Below, in pieces: positions 1 through 9,077 of a DNA stretch of 64,000 nucleotides (position 1 is the first letter of the stretch; every line of letters begins with the position of its first letter). A program made the translations under genes and the position numbers. The DNA is taken from positions 1 through 64,000 of the forward strand of contig NZ_QVMQ01000012.1 in the NCBI RefSeq assembly GCF_010501105.1. The letters run 5' to 3'. The DNA comes from Dysgonomonas sp. 511. GTDB lineage: Bacteria; Bacteroidota; Bacteroidia; Bacteroidales; Dysgonomonadaceae. The notes beneath the pieces are model-generated. The model did not search any database, was not told the origin of the DNA, and saw nothing but the letters and a program-made list of their open reading frames with translations.

Positions 1-1
1 A

Positions 2-175
2 GTTATACAAAGTTCTTTAAAAGAAGGCGAACGAATTACCATACAAAATTTTGGAACGTTCCATGTTAAGGAATTTGGTGAAAGAAACGCTTGGAATCCT
101 AAAGATGGGGTCCCAACAAAGGTACCGGCTAAGAGGGTAGTGAAGTTTAAATCTTCACTCAATAAGAAAGTATAG
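2..175 (+). CDS. HU-family DNA-binding protein, C-terminal part
   Basis: The frame is open from the window edge and encodes the last 57 residues, ending at TAG 173-175. Visible are the family core INFGTF-like segment (IQNFGTFHVKEF), then RNAWNPKDG, then a VPAKRVVKF segment. These match the beta-arm and DNA-intercalating arm of HU/IHF proteins (usual form FGTF..R..RxxRNPxTG...IPAxxVPxFK). HU dimers bend and compact DNA. The N-terminal helices lie outside the window. The arm normally has a Pro after the first basic pair; here the tip reads NPKDGVP, so the intercalating region is intact. Family assignment is firm; which HU paralogue it is cannot be told. Confidence 0.88.
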   Translation, partial: VIQSSLKEGERITIQNFGTFHVKEFGERNAWNPKDGVPTKVPAKRVVKFKSSLNKKV

Positions 176-227
176 ATATATTTTAGCGAAAATGTATCTT
201 TAATTCTTATAAGATTTAATATGTGGA

Positions 228-263
228 GGGAGCGTATCTGTGAAGAAATGCTCCCTTGTTTTT
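228..263 (+). terminator. Intrinsic terminator of the HU-family gene
   Basis: The arms GGGAGC (228-233) and GCTCCC (250-255) are followed by TTGTTTTT. The hairpin lies 53 bases after the HU stop codon and is correctly oriented for it. Confidence 0.7.
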
Positions 264-1220
264 GTAATCCGGTCAAAATATATAATTTTGAGCGCTAATG
301 GAAATGTACATCGTTAGATGATTTTAAGAGAAGACTCTTATTGATAAAAAACAAGACATAATAGCTTGTATAGCACTTTTGTACAGAGGTTTTTGGCGAA
401 AAACATTGTAAAAGTAAAATCGACAGAAAATATATATTTTCATATATAAAATAACTCAAATTTATGAGTATTTTTGTAGAAGTAAATTTTTAGTTTTAAT
501 CTTCCAAAAAGGCACAAACGTGTGCAGCACTTTAGATATTTGGTATTGCCCTTATTGAATATCAACTACTTAGAATTCAAAATACTACAGAAAACGGGAC
601 ATCGGGATGACAACCTTTTCTTTTTTATATAAGTTGCTGTTTACTCAGACATTTATATTGTCTAATAAATCTAAAATTCAATTAATAGGCTCTCAGTGAT
701 TTCCCTCATTAATGTGATTAAATTTTGTTTTGCTCCGTAAAACAGAAATCACCATTCTTACATTATACCTTTTGCCAGTTTTTTGTGGGAATTTCCCCAT
801 TTTCCGAAATGCTATTTTCACTTACTTTGCTATATAATAAACTGATGGCAGACAATGAGGAAGATTGCGCAAGGTTAAGATGGCTTTGCGGCAAATAAAT
901 TGGCGCAATCATGAATCAGAGAAAATGTATTTTTACCAGAATTACCATTAAATGATCAGTTATTAGTATCTGCTGCTTAGACGAAAAACAATAAATATGA
1001 CATAATCTTATTTTTAAGTATTATTCAATCAATTACAATAACCGGGATTTTTACCATTATTTCGGGTTGTTGCATATCCACAACTTACATGTCTTTCCTT
1101 TTCAAAGGTTTTCTCCAAAGGTCGAGAGTCTTTAAAAAGGAAAGACAGAAGGGTATATATCAAAACTTATTTCTATGTATCTGTAAGATTGAGCCCCATT
1201 TTTCACACATAATAACAAAT
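264..1220. other. Intergenic stretch without a recognisable gene
   Basis: AT-rich DNA with no convincing coding frame. Two plus-strand matches to the Bacteroidota -7 box occur, TAATTTTG at 283-290 and TATTTTTG at 469-476, but neither leads to a gene. An inverted repeat GATTGCGC/GCGCAATC lies at 863-910. The plus-strand frame at 1089-1391 runs into the 3' end of the minus-strand gene and has no family resemblance. Confidence 0.6.
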
Positions 1221-1253
1221 GAGACTGACTGCCCTTTTTTGACAATCAGTCTC
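1221..1253 (-). terminator. Hairpin terminator of the secreted-protein operon
   Basis: A perfect 8-bp inverted repeat, GAGACTGA (1221-1228) and TCAGTCTC (1246-1253), lies 41 bases past the stop of the last gene of the minus-strand operon. Only a weak T-rich tail follows, so this is a probable rather than classic intrinsic terminator. Confidence 0.5.
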
Positions 1254-1293
1254 AAATGCAAGGGATCTTTATTCCCCTATTTATGTACATATA

Positions 1294-4200
1294 TTATCGA
1301 AGTTTGTCACCAGGGAGAAGATCGGTATCTTTTATATCCACTGTCAAGGTGGGATTTGCTTGTACCACTTTCACCAGGAACGACTGCATAGGAGCAATCA
1401 AGTCCATTGTCTCATTATCTTTATTTTTATAGTTCGTCCCGTCCCATTCGAAAGTAACATATGAGTCTACTTTCCCTTCTTTGGTACTTTCTCCGTAAGC
1501 TATTGTGAATTCACTCGGATCAATAGAAGAGCTGTTTCTAACTAAAAATTCCCTTATTTTCAGATGGCACATAAACGGATTCCCTACCAATATATATTCG
1601 CCAACCTTAGCAGTAAATCTTGGCAATGTCACAATTTCTCCCGAAAGAGAAGTCCCTTCGTAAATAAACCTTCCACTGAGGGTGCGTTCCGGTATAGATA
1701 TAGATACGTCCCGGCTTTTTAGCGAGTCTTCAATTGCATAAAAATCGTATTGATCGTCATCTTTCGGGAAAACAAATTTAGGATCAACATTTGTACTCGC
1801 TTTGTCTATCCAAAGAGCAAGGCCTTCTCCCAAGCCGAATTTTCGGTCAACATTATTGAAACTATTCGACCAAAGATACTGAGTTCCTGTTTGTGGATCA
1901 TTAGTTTGCGGGTTTTCTTGATTGTATAACATTGGATAAACCAAGTAATCGTCCTCGTATCGCTTCGGTTTGTCTACATAAAGATCGCCACTATATGTAT
2001 CGTGTAATGGAGCCGACAACATATACCATTGGCTCGATTTTAACTCAAGTTCTACTGTAGCTCTGTTGTAATAGGCCAACAAATCGGTACGAAACACCTC
2101 ACCGCCATGTTCGAATGTAATATCGTAACAAGAAATATCAGTAGGTTTATCAACTCCGAAAGAGGTCTTTGTTAAGTCCGGATAATTTTCTATTTCATCC
2201 GGGATCAATACACTTACACACCTAGCGGGAACAGCATTAGTTGTGTTGGTTCCATCTTCTTCCACCCAGTTGGCATGATTATGCCAATCTTGGTCATTTC
2301 CTGCTCCTGTCCAAATAAGGTAAGGCACATCAGAAGCCTTGATGATTTTCCAGCCTTTGTTTTTACAACTACTTTCTTCTTCGCCGATATAATGAACAAC
2401 ACACCAATAAACGCCAGCATCTGTAGGCCTTTCGACTTCTATTTCGAAGTCAGTGCTCACGAGTACAGCTTCATCACTCGGTCCCTTCTCCTTAGCATCA
2501 TCAGTAAGAGTAAATCCTTCAGGTTCTTTATACCACTTGATAATGCTAATCGGAGTAGGACCCAATCCTGCGGAAGAAATGGTGTATGGGTAGTTATCGC
2601 AAATGATGTTTACTTCACCGTACATCTCAGCAGTGTTTATTCCTGCTTCAGCAAATCGCCAATTCTCATTACGGCCTTCGCGTTTACTTAAAGAACCCAA
2701 CATTGGTATAGCTTTGTCATTTCCTGTCAATGCATTCATATTTTTCAGATTGACATAGTTTATGAGAAGGATATTGTCCTCTCCTGGTAGTATTGGTACT
2801 CCGCCATCATCATCTTCTTGAACGTTGGCTGCGTCAAGGAGGATGTCGACGTTTGCCAATATTGTTTCTGAGGTTGATTGAATTGTAGTATTAGCGTAAC
2901 AATTGTTTCCGCTGGCGTACCAGGCTTTCCTTATTGTTGTGGTATTGCCTGCGGTGAATTTAAATACATGATTATTTTGTTCAAACCATAAAGTATCTAC
3001 AATGATATTGTTGATCGTAGTGTGTTCATCCAGATATACTTTGTTGTAGGTACCATCCTTGAGGTGAAGATTGGGCCTTGTCGACTCCAGGTTGTAATAA
3101 ACATCGCCAGGTCTCGCTTCAAATATATTGTCGGAAGTATATTCCGATGCTACACGCACTGTAATGGTCGAATTCTTGGTGTTTTCGTACGTCAATGGTG
3201 CTCCTTGGGTATATCGCCAGGGATCATTAGGGTATCCGTGAATTCCAATGGTCGCTCCGGCTATATTCAATGTCCGGCCGGGATTAGCAGCGTAGTCACT
3301 CCTAAAACAATTGATATATAGTTTCTGTCCACTAAAATCAAGATGTCCATTCTTGAAGATAACTTCCTGGGAAGCGGTTCCGGTTTGCGTCAACTCATCC
3401 AGCAGTTTCCAACCGCCACTTCCTTCAAAAATCATGTGACACGGGATTTTCACCCCGTTGGTTTTGATTGTTTCCCCGGAGCGGCTGGAGATAAATGTCA
3501 TTGCCTTTCCAAAATTGCCACTTAGCGGGTATATCGTAGGCATTGTCATCCCTTTTTGAAGTTCTAACGAACCGCTGATTTGGATGCCATAGTTAGCCAT
3601 ATTGAATACAGGTTTCTTATCTTCATCGCCAATCCATTTCATATTGTTGCAAAATGCTGCCCCGTTCAGTGTAACGGTTTGTCCCGGAGCTGAGAATGAG
3701 TTGTTGTCAAAAGTGACATTGTCTGTCAAACCTGGAACACATGTCGCCTTTATTGTTCCTCCCGAAGTATGTGCCCAGTTATTAGGGTCTAACCAATTGC
3801 CAGTGCCGCCAACCCAATAAAACTCTTTAGGAGTTCCTGTATTAAATGTCCAACCGTTATTGCCACCCAAATCGGCCGATTCCTTTGCAGTATAAGTCGA
3901 GGGCCCGATATGGATATCCGTCAATAACAAATTACTTAAATTAACGACGCCAGTAGCTCCCATTTCAAATTTGCGCGGATTACCGAGATCGTCAGAATAG
4001 ATGATGATAGCTCCTCCGCAAGAACTTGAATTTAATAAATTATTCACCTTTACGGGTTTGCTGGTAGCCAGCATTTTATATTTTCCATGGGCACTAAAAG
4101 TTAATGTATCCGTTTCAAAAGAACTGATCCGGGCGTTAGCCGCACCGATGGTTACTTTTTTATGTTTTCCGCCTTGTATTAGCCCAAAACTGTCTCCTCC

Positions 4201-6237
4201 CGGACCAATACCCGATCCTAAACATTCCAATTCATAGTATTGATCATCGGGTTTCCCATGGAAGCAATTGCCGCTTACGTTGTCTACTATAATCTTTGAG
4301 TCTTTAGTTTGTTCCGCTGTTAAAGCCGCACCGCCTAGGTGAACCCAACCACCGTAGTTACCTGATTTTGCCCAAGTTTTTAGATGAATAGTAGCCCCGG
4401 CAATATTCAATGTGCGACCACTCTTACAAATGCTGTTGTTAAGATGGTATTCGGAGTCTATTACCTTCCCATCAAGGGCACTATAGAAGCGGTAAGCAGT
4501 TACCGTTCTTCCATTAAAAACCAAATGACCACTTTGAAATACGATACCATTGCTACGGCCCGGATCATCTGTATAGCGACCTTGGTCTTTGCTTACAACT
4601 TCAATATCGTCTTGAAAAGTCCATTTTCCGGTTCCGGTAGTTGAACCTTGGGATAAGCTATTGAAATAGATCGGGACTTCATTCAGTTTTACCCCATTCA
4701 TGGTAATTTTTTCGCCCGCGTCGGTGCTCCTGAAAACAAGCGAGGCGGTAAGGGTTGTGAAAGTCTCTGGCTTTTCTACTTTCATATTTTGTTGCAGTTC
4801 AAGCGAACCATGAACTTCTATTGGAAAATAAACCATAACCAATGGCGGTTTGCCACCGTTGAATGTGAGATCATGAGCATAGGCCGTCATATCGATCAAT
4901 AACTGATCGCCGCTCGCCAATCCGGAAGAGCCATTAAAGACTACATTGTCGAAAGGCGTAGGGACGCAACCTTCAACCCAATGATTAGGGTCGTTCCATC
5001 GGCCAGCACCGCCTTTCCATGTACGAGTTGCTCCTGGTGAGGGAGAAGTAAAACTCCAACCGTTGTTGTTTCCGCCGTCAAGACCTTTGGCAGTACGAGT
5101 ACCGCCACTAATGGCGATGTCTGTAATCAATACACTCTCCGCTCTTACAGTATTAGGGCTACCTGAGATAGCACGTCGGACTCCTGGACTAAAACTGCAA
5201 AGCTCAATAAATCCTCCGCAACCAGAGCTTCCAAAAGGTCTGATATCCAGTATTGTATTGACGGTTATATTGCCTCCCAATTCATATTTTCCCGGTGCGT
5301 AGAGTTGCAAAGTATTTGTAGTAACGGCTCCTCCCTCTGCTAAAGTACCATTGGCTCCCGTGAAACTTAATCGTTCGAAGTTTCCACTGTAAATTTTGAC
5401 AGGAACCCAGCCACCAGCCACCACGTCTACAATGTTGTATTCGTCTGTAGCTTTGTAGGTTTTCAACCAAACTTTGGGAATCAATTCTGAGTGATAATTA
5501 TTTTTTTGAGATAAATTAATCGTAGAGCCGGAAGTGACACCCGAACGAGTCAAAGGTTGATCTGAATTGTGTTCCCAACGAGACACATTGACCGTTGCAT
5601 TTTTCATGCTTATTAAGGCTTTGTTATTTGTATGGAAATAATAGCCGGTGAAGGTTTTGCCATCCAATATTAATTTCCCTTGATCAACACTAATTCCCCG
5701 TTGGTTCGGAGGGTTAGTATAATAACTGGACATGATGGTTAAGTTATCCATTAGCGTCCACTCGCCAGAGCCATTAAATAAAAATTTATGATGGAAAGTA
5801 GCCCCCCCGGTTTTAATTTCATTTCCCTTGGCACTAGATAGAAATCTGATGACGAAAGCATTATGGTCAAAATCTGGGAGCTTTTCAACTTCCATCCCGT
5901 CCTGTAATTTGAGCGAACCATATATGTTCATATTTGCCTTTATTATCAATTTCGGAGGGGCAAGGCAATCAAATGTTATGTTTAGGGCAGTTGCATCCGC
6001 ATCGATGGTTACCGTAGATCCAGCAACCAATCCTGATTGATTATCAAAAATGACATTGTCTTCTCTGGACGGAATTCTGAGATAAGCAGTCCCACTACTG
6101 TTTACCCAACGACCATTGAGGTCGGCCCAATTACCGCTACCGCCTCGCCAATAGAAGTCGTCAGCTTGAAGGGCATTGCTGCCTAATGCTGTAAACAGCA
6201 CCAGCAGTAATATATATTGTAAAGTTTTTCTTTTCAT
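1294..6237 (-). CDS. Very large secreted repeat protein with Ig-like domain
   Basis: About 1647 residues. The ATG at 6237 is preferred to an in-frame ATG at 6249, because it begins a clean signal peptide (MKRKTLQYILLLVLF, cleavage near SNALQA). The mature protein is built from long beta-rich repeats, each opening with an aromatic motif: FYWRGGSGNWADLNGRW near residue 32, TWKGGAGRWNDPNHW near 410, FYWVGGTGNWLDPNNW near 813, and a shorter WTGAGNDQDWHNHANW near 1310. Inside the repeats are recurring DNVxFD, GSLELQxxM and GGNNGW signatures. An Ig-like segment (IIKWYKEPEG... DAGVYWCVVHY) occupies about 1216-1290. The C-terminal ~270 residues contain WYMLSAPL, a motif seen in Bacteroidota surface proteins. 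I see no obvious T9SS or LPXTG sorting tail. It is the last gene of a four-gene minus-strand operon. It looks like an adhesin or surface-layer protein; the function is not known to me. Confidence 0.8.
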   Translation of the reverse strand: MKRKTLQYILLLVLFTALGSNALQADDFYWRGGSGNWADLNGRWVNSSGTAYLRIPSREDNVIFDNQSGLVAGSTVTIDADATALNITFDCLAPPKLIIKANMNIYGSLKLQDGMEVEKLPDFDHNAFVIRFLSSAKGNEIKTGGATFHHKFLFNGSGEWTLMDNLTIMSSYYTNPPNQRGISVDQGKLILDGKTFTGYYFHTNNKALISMKNATVNVSRWEHNSDQPLTRSGVTSGSTINLSQKNNYHSELIPKVWLKTYKATDEYNIVDVVAGGWVPVKIYSGNFERLSFTGANGTLAEGGAVTTNTLQLYAPGKYELGGNITVNTILDIRPFGSSGCGGFIELCSFSPGVRRAISGSPNTVRAESVLITDIAISGGTRTAKGLDGGNNNGWSFTSPSPGATRTWKGGAGRWNDPNHWVEGCVPTPFDNVVFNGSSGLASGDQLLIDMTAYAHDLTFNGGKPPLVMVYFPIEVHGSLELQQNMKVEKPETFTTLTASLVFRSTDAGEKITMNGVKLNEVPIYFNSLSQGSTTGTGKWTFQDDIEVVSKDQGRYTDDPGRSNGIVFQSGHLVFNGRTVTAYRFYSALDGKVIDSEYHLNNSICKSGRTLNIAGATIHLKTWAKSGNYGGWVHLGGAALTAEQTKDSKIIVDNVSGNCFHGKPDDQYYELECLGSGIGPGGDSFGLIQGGKHKKVTIGAANARISSFETDTLTFSAHGKYKMLATSKPVKVNNLLNSSSCGGAIIIYSDDLGNPRKFEMGATGVVNLSNLLLTDIHIGPSTYTAKESADLGGNNGWTFNTGTPKEFYWVGGTGNWLDPNNWAHTSGGTIKATCVPGLTDNVTFDNNSFSAPGQTVTLNGAAFCNNMKWIGDEDKKPVFNMANYGIQISGSLELQKGMTMPTIYPLSGNFGKAMTFISSRSGETIKTNGVKIPCHMIFEGSGGWKLLDELTQTGTASQEVIFKNGHLDFSGQKLYINCFRSDYAANPGRTLNIAGATIGIHGYPNDPWRYTQGAPLTYENTKNSTITVRVASEYTSDNIFEARPGDVYYNLESTRPNLHLKDGTYNKVYLDEHTTINNIIVDTLWFEQNNHVFKFTAGNTTTIRKAWYASGNNCYANTTIQSTSETILANVDILLDAANVQEDDDGGVPILPGEDNILLINYVNLKNMNALTGNDKAIPMLGSLSKREGRNENWRFAEAGINTAEMYGEVNIICDNYPYTISSAGLGPTPISIIKWYKEPEGFTLTDDAKEKGPSDEAVLVSTDFEIEVERPTDAGVYWCVVHYIGEEESSCKNKGWKIIKASDVPYLIWTGAGNDQDWHNHANWVEEDGTNTTNAVPARCVSVLIPDEIENYPDLTKTSFGVDKPTDISCYDITFEHGGEVFRTDLLAYYNRATVELELKSSQWYMLSAPLHDTYSGDLYVDKPKRYEDDYLVYPMLYNQENPQTNDPQTGTQYLWSNSFNNVDRKFGLGEGLALWIDKASTNVDPKFVFPKDDDQYDFYAIEDSLKSRDVSISIPERTLSGRFIYEGTSLSGEIVTLPRFTAKVGEYILVGNPFMCHLKIREFLVRNSSSIDPSEFTIAYGESTKEGKVDSYVTFEWDGTNYKNKDNETMDLIAPMQSFLVKVVQANPTLTVDIKDTDLLPGDKLR

Positions 6238-6307
6238 AACTATAAGCATTGTTTTATATGAGTTTTATTTGTTTTCATACGAATCTGCCACAAGCAATTT
6301 GCCACAA

Positions 6308-6964
6308 CTAGGGTTCTATTCTATTACTGTCTACAGAGCTACATCTGTTAGATACTCTCAGCCAGATAGGCTTGGTATACTCTGTACCAACAGCAGGAGC
6401 AGGCATCTGTAATGTAGCGGTAGTTGAGCCCGATATACGTCCACCGTCAGTAAGTGGTGTATCGCCTAAATACCATTGATATGTGAGCGATTCAATAGCA
6501 TTGCCTGGAAGTATTTCATCCACCTCGTATGTGTAAAAAATAAATTCATGTGCAGGTCCCTTTATGGTAACGGAAGTTAATTTGACGCATAAGCATGACT
6601 CATGCATCCTCACCCATTTCGAGCCTTCCCAGTGATACAATCCGGGGCAGATGTCAGTGTTGTCTACCGTATGAGTGTTGTACACCCAAAGCCCGGAGTG
6701 GGCTAGTGTAACCCAGTCGGCACCAGCTCCCAGCATGGTTTTACTCATGTCGGCACCTGTTTCGCTTAGTAGTTTTACCCGGGGCATCAGTAAGCCACGG
6801 ACAGAATTGACTCCGACTGGTGTATTGTCTTTCTCTTTTATCTGCAATATAGCTCCATCAGCCGGTTTTTCGCCCACCCCGACAGTTACCTGGCTCTTGA
6901 TGCCGGAAAATCCGAGAAGCAAGGTAGCGAGCAAAAACACTTTGATGTATTGTAAATGTTTCAT
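6308..6964 (-). CDS. Secreted protein with shared LPRV-type N-module and Ig-like tail
   Basis: 218 residues. A signal peptide ends near GFSGIKSQ. The mature N terminus QVTVGVGEKPADGAILQIK followed by RGLLMPRVKL, then GLWVYNTHT and GLYHWEGSKW, is a module also present in the next two upstream genes. After this module, residues from about 125 form an Ig-like domain (LTYQWYLGD...GSTTATLQMP...YWL-like strands, ending RCSSVDSNRIEP). It lies third in a four-gene operon, 75 bases after the stop of the upstream gene and 70 bases before the giant repeat protein, with a 12-bp stem-loop in the upstream gap. It is a predicted cell-surface or periplasmic structural protein. I do not recognise a named family; fimbria-like or adhesin-accessory roles are inference. 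Confidence 0.75.
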   Translation of the reverse strand: MKHLQYIKVFLLATLLLGFSGIKSQVTVGVGEKPADGAILQIKEKDNTPVGVNSVRGLLMPRVKLLSETGADMSKTMLGAGADWVTLAHSGLWVYNTHTVDNTDICPGLYHWEGSKWVRMHESCLCVKLTSVTIKGPAHEFIFYTYEVDEILPGNAIESLTYQWYLGDTPLTDGGRISGSTTATLQMPAPAVGTEYTKPIWLRVSNRCSSVDSNRIEP

Positions 6965-7000
6965 ATTTTGTGTGTTTTGTTTTTTATTCCTATCCTTTTT

Positions 7001-7030
7001 TGACCAAACAAGGTATTTCTTGTCTGGTCA
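7001..7030 (-). promoter_or_regulatory. Intercistronic stem-loop
   Basis: TGACCAAACAAG (7001-7012) pairs with CTTGTCTGGTCA (7019-7030) over 12 bp, with one position that becomes G-U in minus-strand RNA. No T-run follows in the transcribed direction, so it is not a standard terminator. It may act as an mRNA processing or stability element between two operon genes. Confidence 0.45.
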
Positions 7031-7039
7031 TTGAGCCTG

Positions 7040-7459
7040 TTAATCGTTGAGCTTGGTCAGGCTCACCGGAAGCCATTCGTAACTTGGTGTTTTTGCTTTG
7101 TCATAGTTCCATACATAAACTCCGGTTTTGGGGTCTGTAGCTTCTTTCTTGATATGGAAAACCACCAATCCTACATGGTCGTCCTGATCCCAACCGGTAA
7201 TGGCAGAACCGCCATCTACGGTGCTTGACAGGTCTGTACCGCTATCGATAGTGAGCGAGGTGAGCCTTACACGAGGCAAGAGAAGACCCTGACTGGCATT
7301 TGGGTTGTCGAAGTCTTCGAGGTTTTTTCTGATTTTGGTTTTTAGCTGGAGCAGCATACCGGGACTGGGCGCCTCGTCTACACCCATTGTAACCTGCGCT
7401 TGCACAGATGCAACAGACAGGCATATAAAAAGAAGTACGAGTATGAGTTTTAGTTTCAT
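7040..7459 (-). CDS. Small secreted protein, LPRV-module paralogue
   Basis: 139 residues, with signal peptide MKLKLILVLLFICLSVASVQA. The whole mature protein consists of the module shared with its two neighbours: QVTMGVDEAPSPGMLLQLK, then GLLLPRVRLTSL, then HVGLVVFHIKK, then GVYVWNYDK and EWLPVSL. It is therefore the minimal version of the three paralogues, with no added C-terminal domain. It lies 23 bases after the FISUMP gene and is second in the operon. This kind of start (VTIG...GLxLPRV...GLxVYN...YxWxGxxW) resembles N-terminal regions of Bacteroidota adhesin- or tail-fibre-like surface proteins. The precise role is unknown. Confidence 0.72.
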   Translation of the reverse strand: MKLKLILVLLFICLSVASVQAQVTMGVDEAPSPGMLLQLKTKIRKNLEDFDNPNASQGLLLPRVRLTSLTIDSGTDLSSTVDGGSAITGWDQDDHVGLVVFHIKKEATDPKTGVYVWNYDKAKTPSYEWLPVSLTKLND

Positions 7460-7482
7460 CTTGTTTATGTTTTATGATTGTA

Positions 7483-8775
7483 TCAAGGATTATCTCTCTT
7501 GCAACGAACAGACAATAAGTCGGCACGGTTGGTTTGAGTTCGGTGTAAACTATGACTTCGCGATGTAGTTCGTGTCCAAATTGTAGTATACTCCTTAGTG
7601 GAGACTGATCTAGTTTTACTCACCGTCATAAAAATACTCTCGTCAGCATACTTGACTACAGTAACTTTATCAGTTCTACCATTAATAAAAACACCGCCCA
7701 CTGCCAGGATATTGAAGCCGCCTGCAATTATAGGACGACTGCGATCTTGCCTGCCATTCACATTCTCACACTTCGAAAGCATTATCGCCGGATGACTATA
7801 CCCATTCTCAGCAAGGTTGTCAGCACCACGTGGGGGTCCTCCGTTTCCAGTAAATGATGTGTTCCAAGCCTCATCCCATTTGGCAGGCTGAAAAACAGTA
7901 TTGGGTGGAAATTCGCCATATTTGTTTGGATTTTCGTAAATCTCTTTTTCCAGTTCGTTCCATTCCCTATCGGTAGGGATATGCCAACCATCGGGGCAAA
8001 TCCCTTGTATAACAATCGGTTGCCCATTTATAAGCTCGTCAGGCTCACCGTGTCCTTGGTAGATTTCACCATCCAGGGTTTCGCCCGGAAGCACCGTCCC
8101 CAGTGTAGCGCCCTTGTAGTTGTATAGATAGCCCTGTAGCGGCGTCCAGGTCTTTGGCTCTTTTGTAGGATTACTTAAATCCACATTAGGATAACAATAA
8201 TATGCTGTAGCATACGAGTCGGCTCTACCTGAGGGAACGCCAAGTGTCATACTTTCATCCGTATAGCGCATATTTTCCAGCATCCAGGTGCCGGCTGGGC
8301 CAAAGGAGTGATACAAGTATTCCTGCTTTTTGCCATCTTTTTGTGGGCGGTCGTCTACAAGAACGCCCAGTCCCGGCGATCTTAGGCTAGGCCCCATATA
8401 TTCCCATTGGCTGCCCGTCCACAGATAAGGCCCCCGGTAGATGGGCGTGCGCGAGCAGTAGTCGCCTTTACCATAATACACCATCAGTCCTATGTGCTCG
8501 TCTTTATCGAGAGTACCTTCTATCGTCAGAAGACTATCTAAGGTTTGTCCCAGGTCACCGGCTAATGTGTCCAGATATACCCGAGGAAGTCCAATTCCTT
8601 TGTTGGAATTAACCAGCGGGTCATCGTTATCTTTCATGTCGCCTTCTACTTGGAGCAATGCCCCTTTGTGGGGTGCTTTATCCACCCCAATTGTTACCTG
8701 AGATACCACTTGCCGGCAAGGGTTTAATAGACCCATCAACAAAATAATGTAAAAAAGGGAGTGAGTAGTTTTCAT
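7483..8775 (-). CDS. Secreted FISUMP-domain protein
   Basis: 430 residues. A signal peptide is followed by QVTIGVDKAPHKGALLQVEG and GIGLPRVYL, the module shared with the two downstream genes, then GPYLWTGSQWEYMG near residue 120. From about 150 to the end the sequence fits the Fibrobacter succinogenes major paralogous (FISUMP) domain: WMLENMRYT, a YLYNYKGA segment, the hallmark GICPDGWHIPTDREWNELE near 255, and the closing SVRCKRD. FISUMP domains have a C-type-lectin-like pattern in secreted proteins of Fibrobacter and Bacteroidota and are often linked to surface binding. It is the first gene of the four-gene operon; its leader contains a structured element at 8879-9073. Ligand unknown. The domain call is confident, the role is inference. 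Confidence 0.82.
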   Translation of the reverse strand: MKTTHSLFYIILLMGLLNPCRQVVSQVTIGVDKAPHKGALLQVEGDMKDNDDPLVNSNKGIGLPRVYLDTLAGDLGQTLDSLLTIEGTLDKDEHIGLMVYYGKGDYCSRTPIYRGPYLWTGSQWEYMGPSLRSPGLGVLVDDRPQKDGKKQEYLYHSFGPAGTWMLENMRYTDESMTLGVPSGRADSYATAYYCYPNVDLSNPTKEPKTWTPLQGYLYNYKGATLGTVLPGETLDGEIYQGHGEPDELINGQPIVIQGICPDGWHIPTDREWNELEKEIYENPNKYGEFPPNTVFQPAKWDEAWNTSFTGNGGPPRGADNLAENGYSHPAIMLSKCENVNGRQDRSRPIIAGGFNILAVGGVFINGRTDKVTVVKYADESIFMTVSKTRSVSTKEYTTIWTRTTSRSHSLHRTQTNRADLLSVRCKRDNP

Positions 8776-8878
8776 GTTTATTCGTTATTAAAATGTTTGC
8801 GTTAGACAATCTGGTCTATAATGCCGATGCTTTTCGTCTGTTAAGTTTCGTGTAGGTTTTCATCATTATGTCGTAATT

Positions 8879-9073
8879 ACTCTCCGGGGTTGAAGCCTGC
8901 ATATCCCGCGGTACTTATAGGCGATTTTCCCAAACAGCCGATAACAAACAAACAGATACGATGCTAGGACTGTAGGCTTCAGTAGCCGGAGTGTATTAGT
9001 TTTGTAGAGTATGTATGCAAACAAGGCAACCTCCTGACGGAAAGCTTTGATAGGGCTTGGCGTCAGGAGGTTG
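8879..9073 (-). ncRNA. Strongly base-paired noncoding element upstream of the FISUMP operon
   Basis: Two stems are visible. The first is a perfect 13-bp inverted repeat, CAACCTCCTGACG (9027-9039) with CGTCAGGAGGTTG (9061-9073). The second is a long imperfect pairing of 8879-8901 with 8971-8994, including CTCCGG/CCGGAG and TGAAGCCT/AGGCTTCA, with inner GCAT/ATGC pairing in minus-strand RNA. The minus strand is also an open frame without a usable start (NLLTPSPIKAFRQE...), and I recall similar short hypothetical proteins from Bacteroidales annotations, which would mean a conserved noncoding element; that memory is unverified. It ends about 100 bases before the FISUMP start codon. It may be a cis-acting leader or a separate RNA. 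It matches no riboswitch class I know. Strand is uncertain. Confidence 0.45.
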
Positions 9074-9077
9074 TAGT

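Noticed and set aside
1089..1391. Plus-strand 100-codon frame at the left end
   Set aside because: It overlaps the operon terminator and the 3' end of the giant secreted-protein gene, and has no family resemblance or promoter.
8879..8994. Inverted repeats that could bound an invertible promoter
   Set aside because: The arms are imperfect (several mismatches and a gap), unlike the near-exact arms of known Bacteroides invertible promoters, and the spacer has no TAnnTTTG box in either orientation. A folded RNA or leader explains the pairing better.
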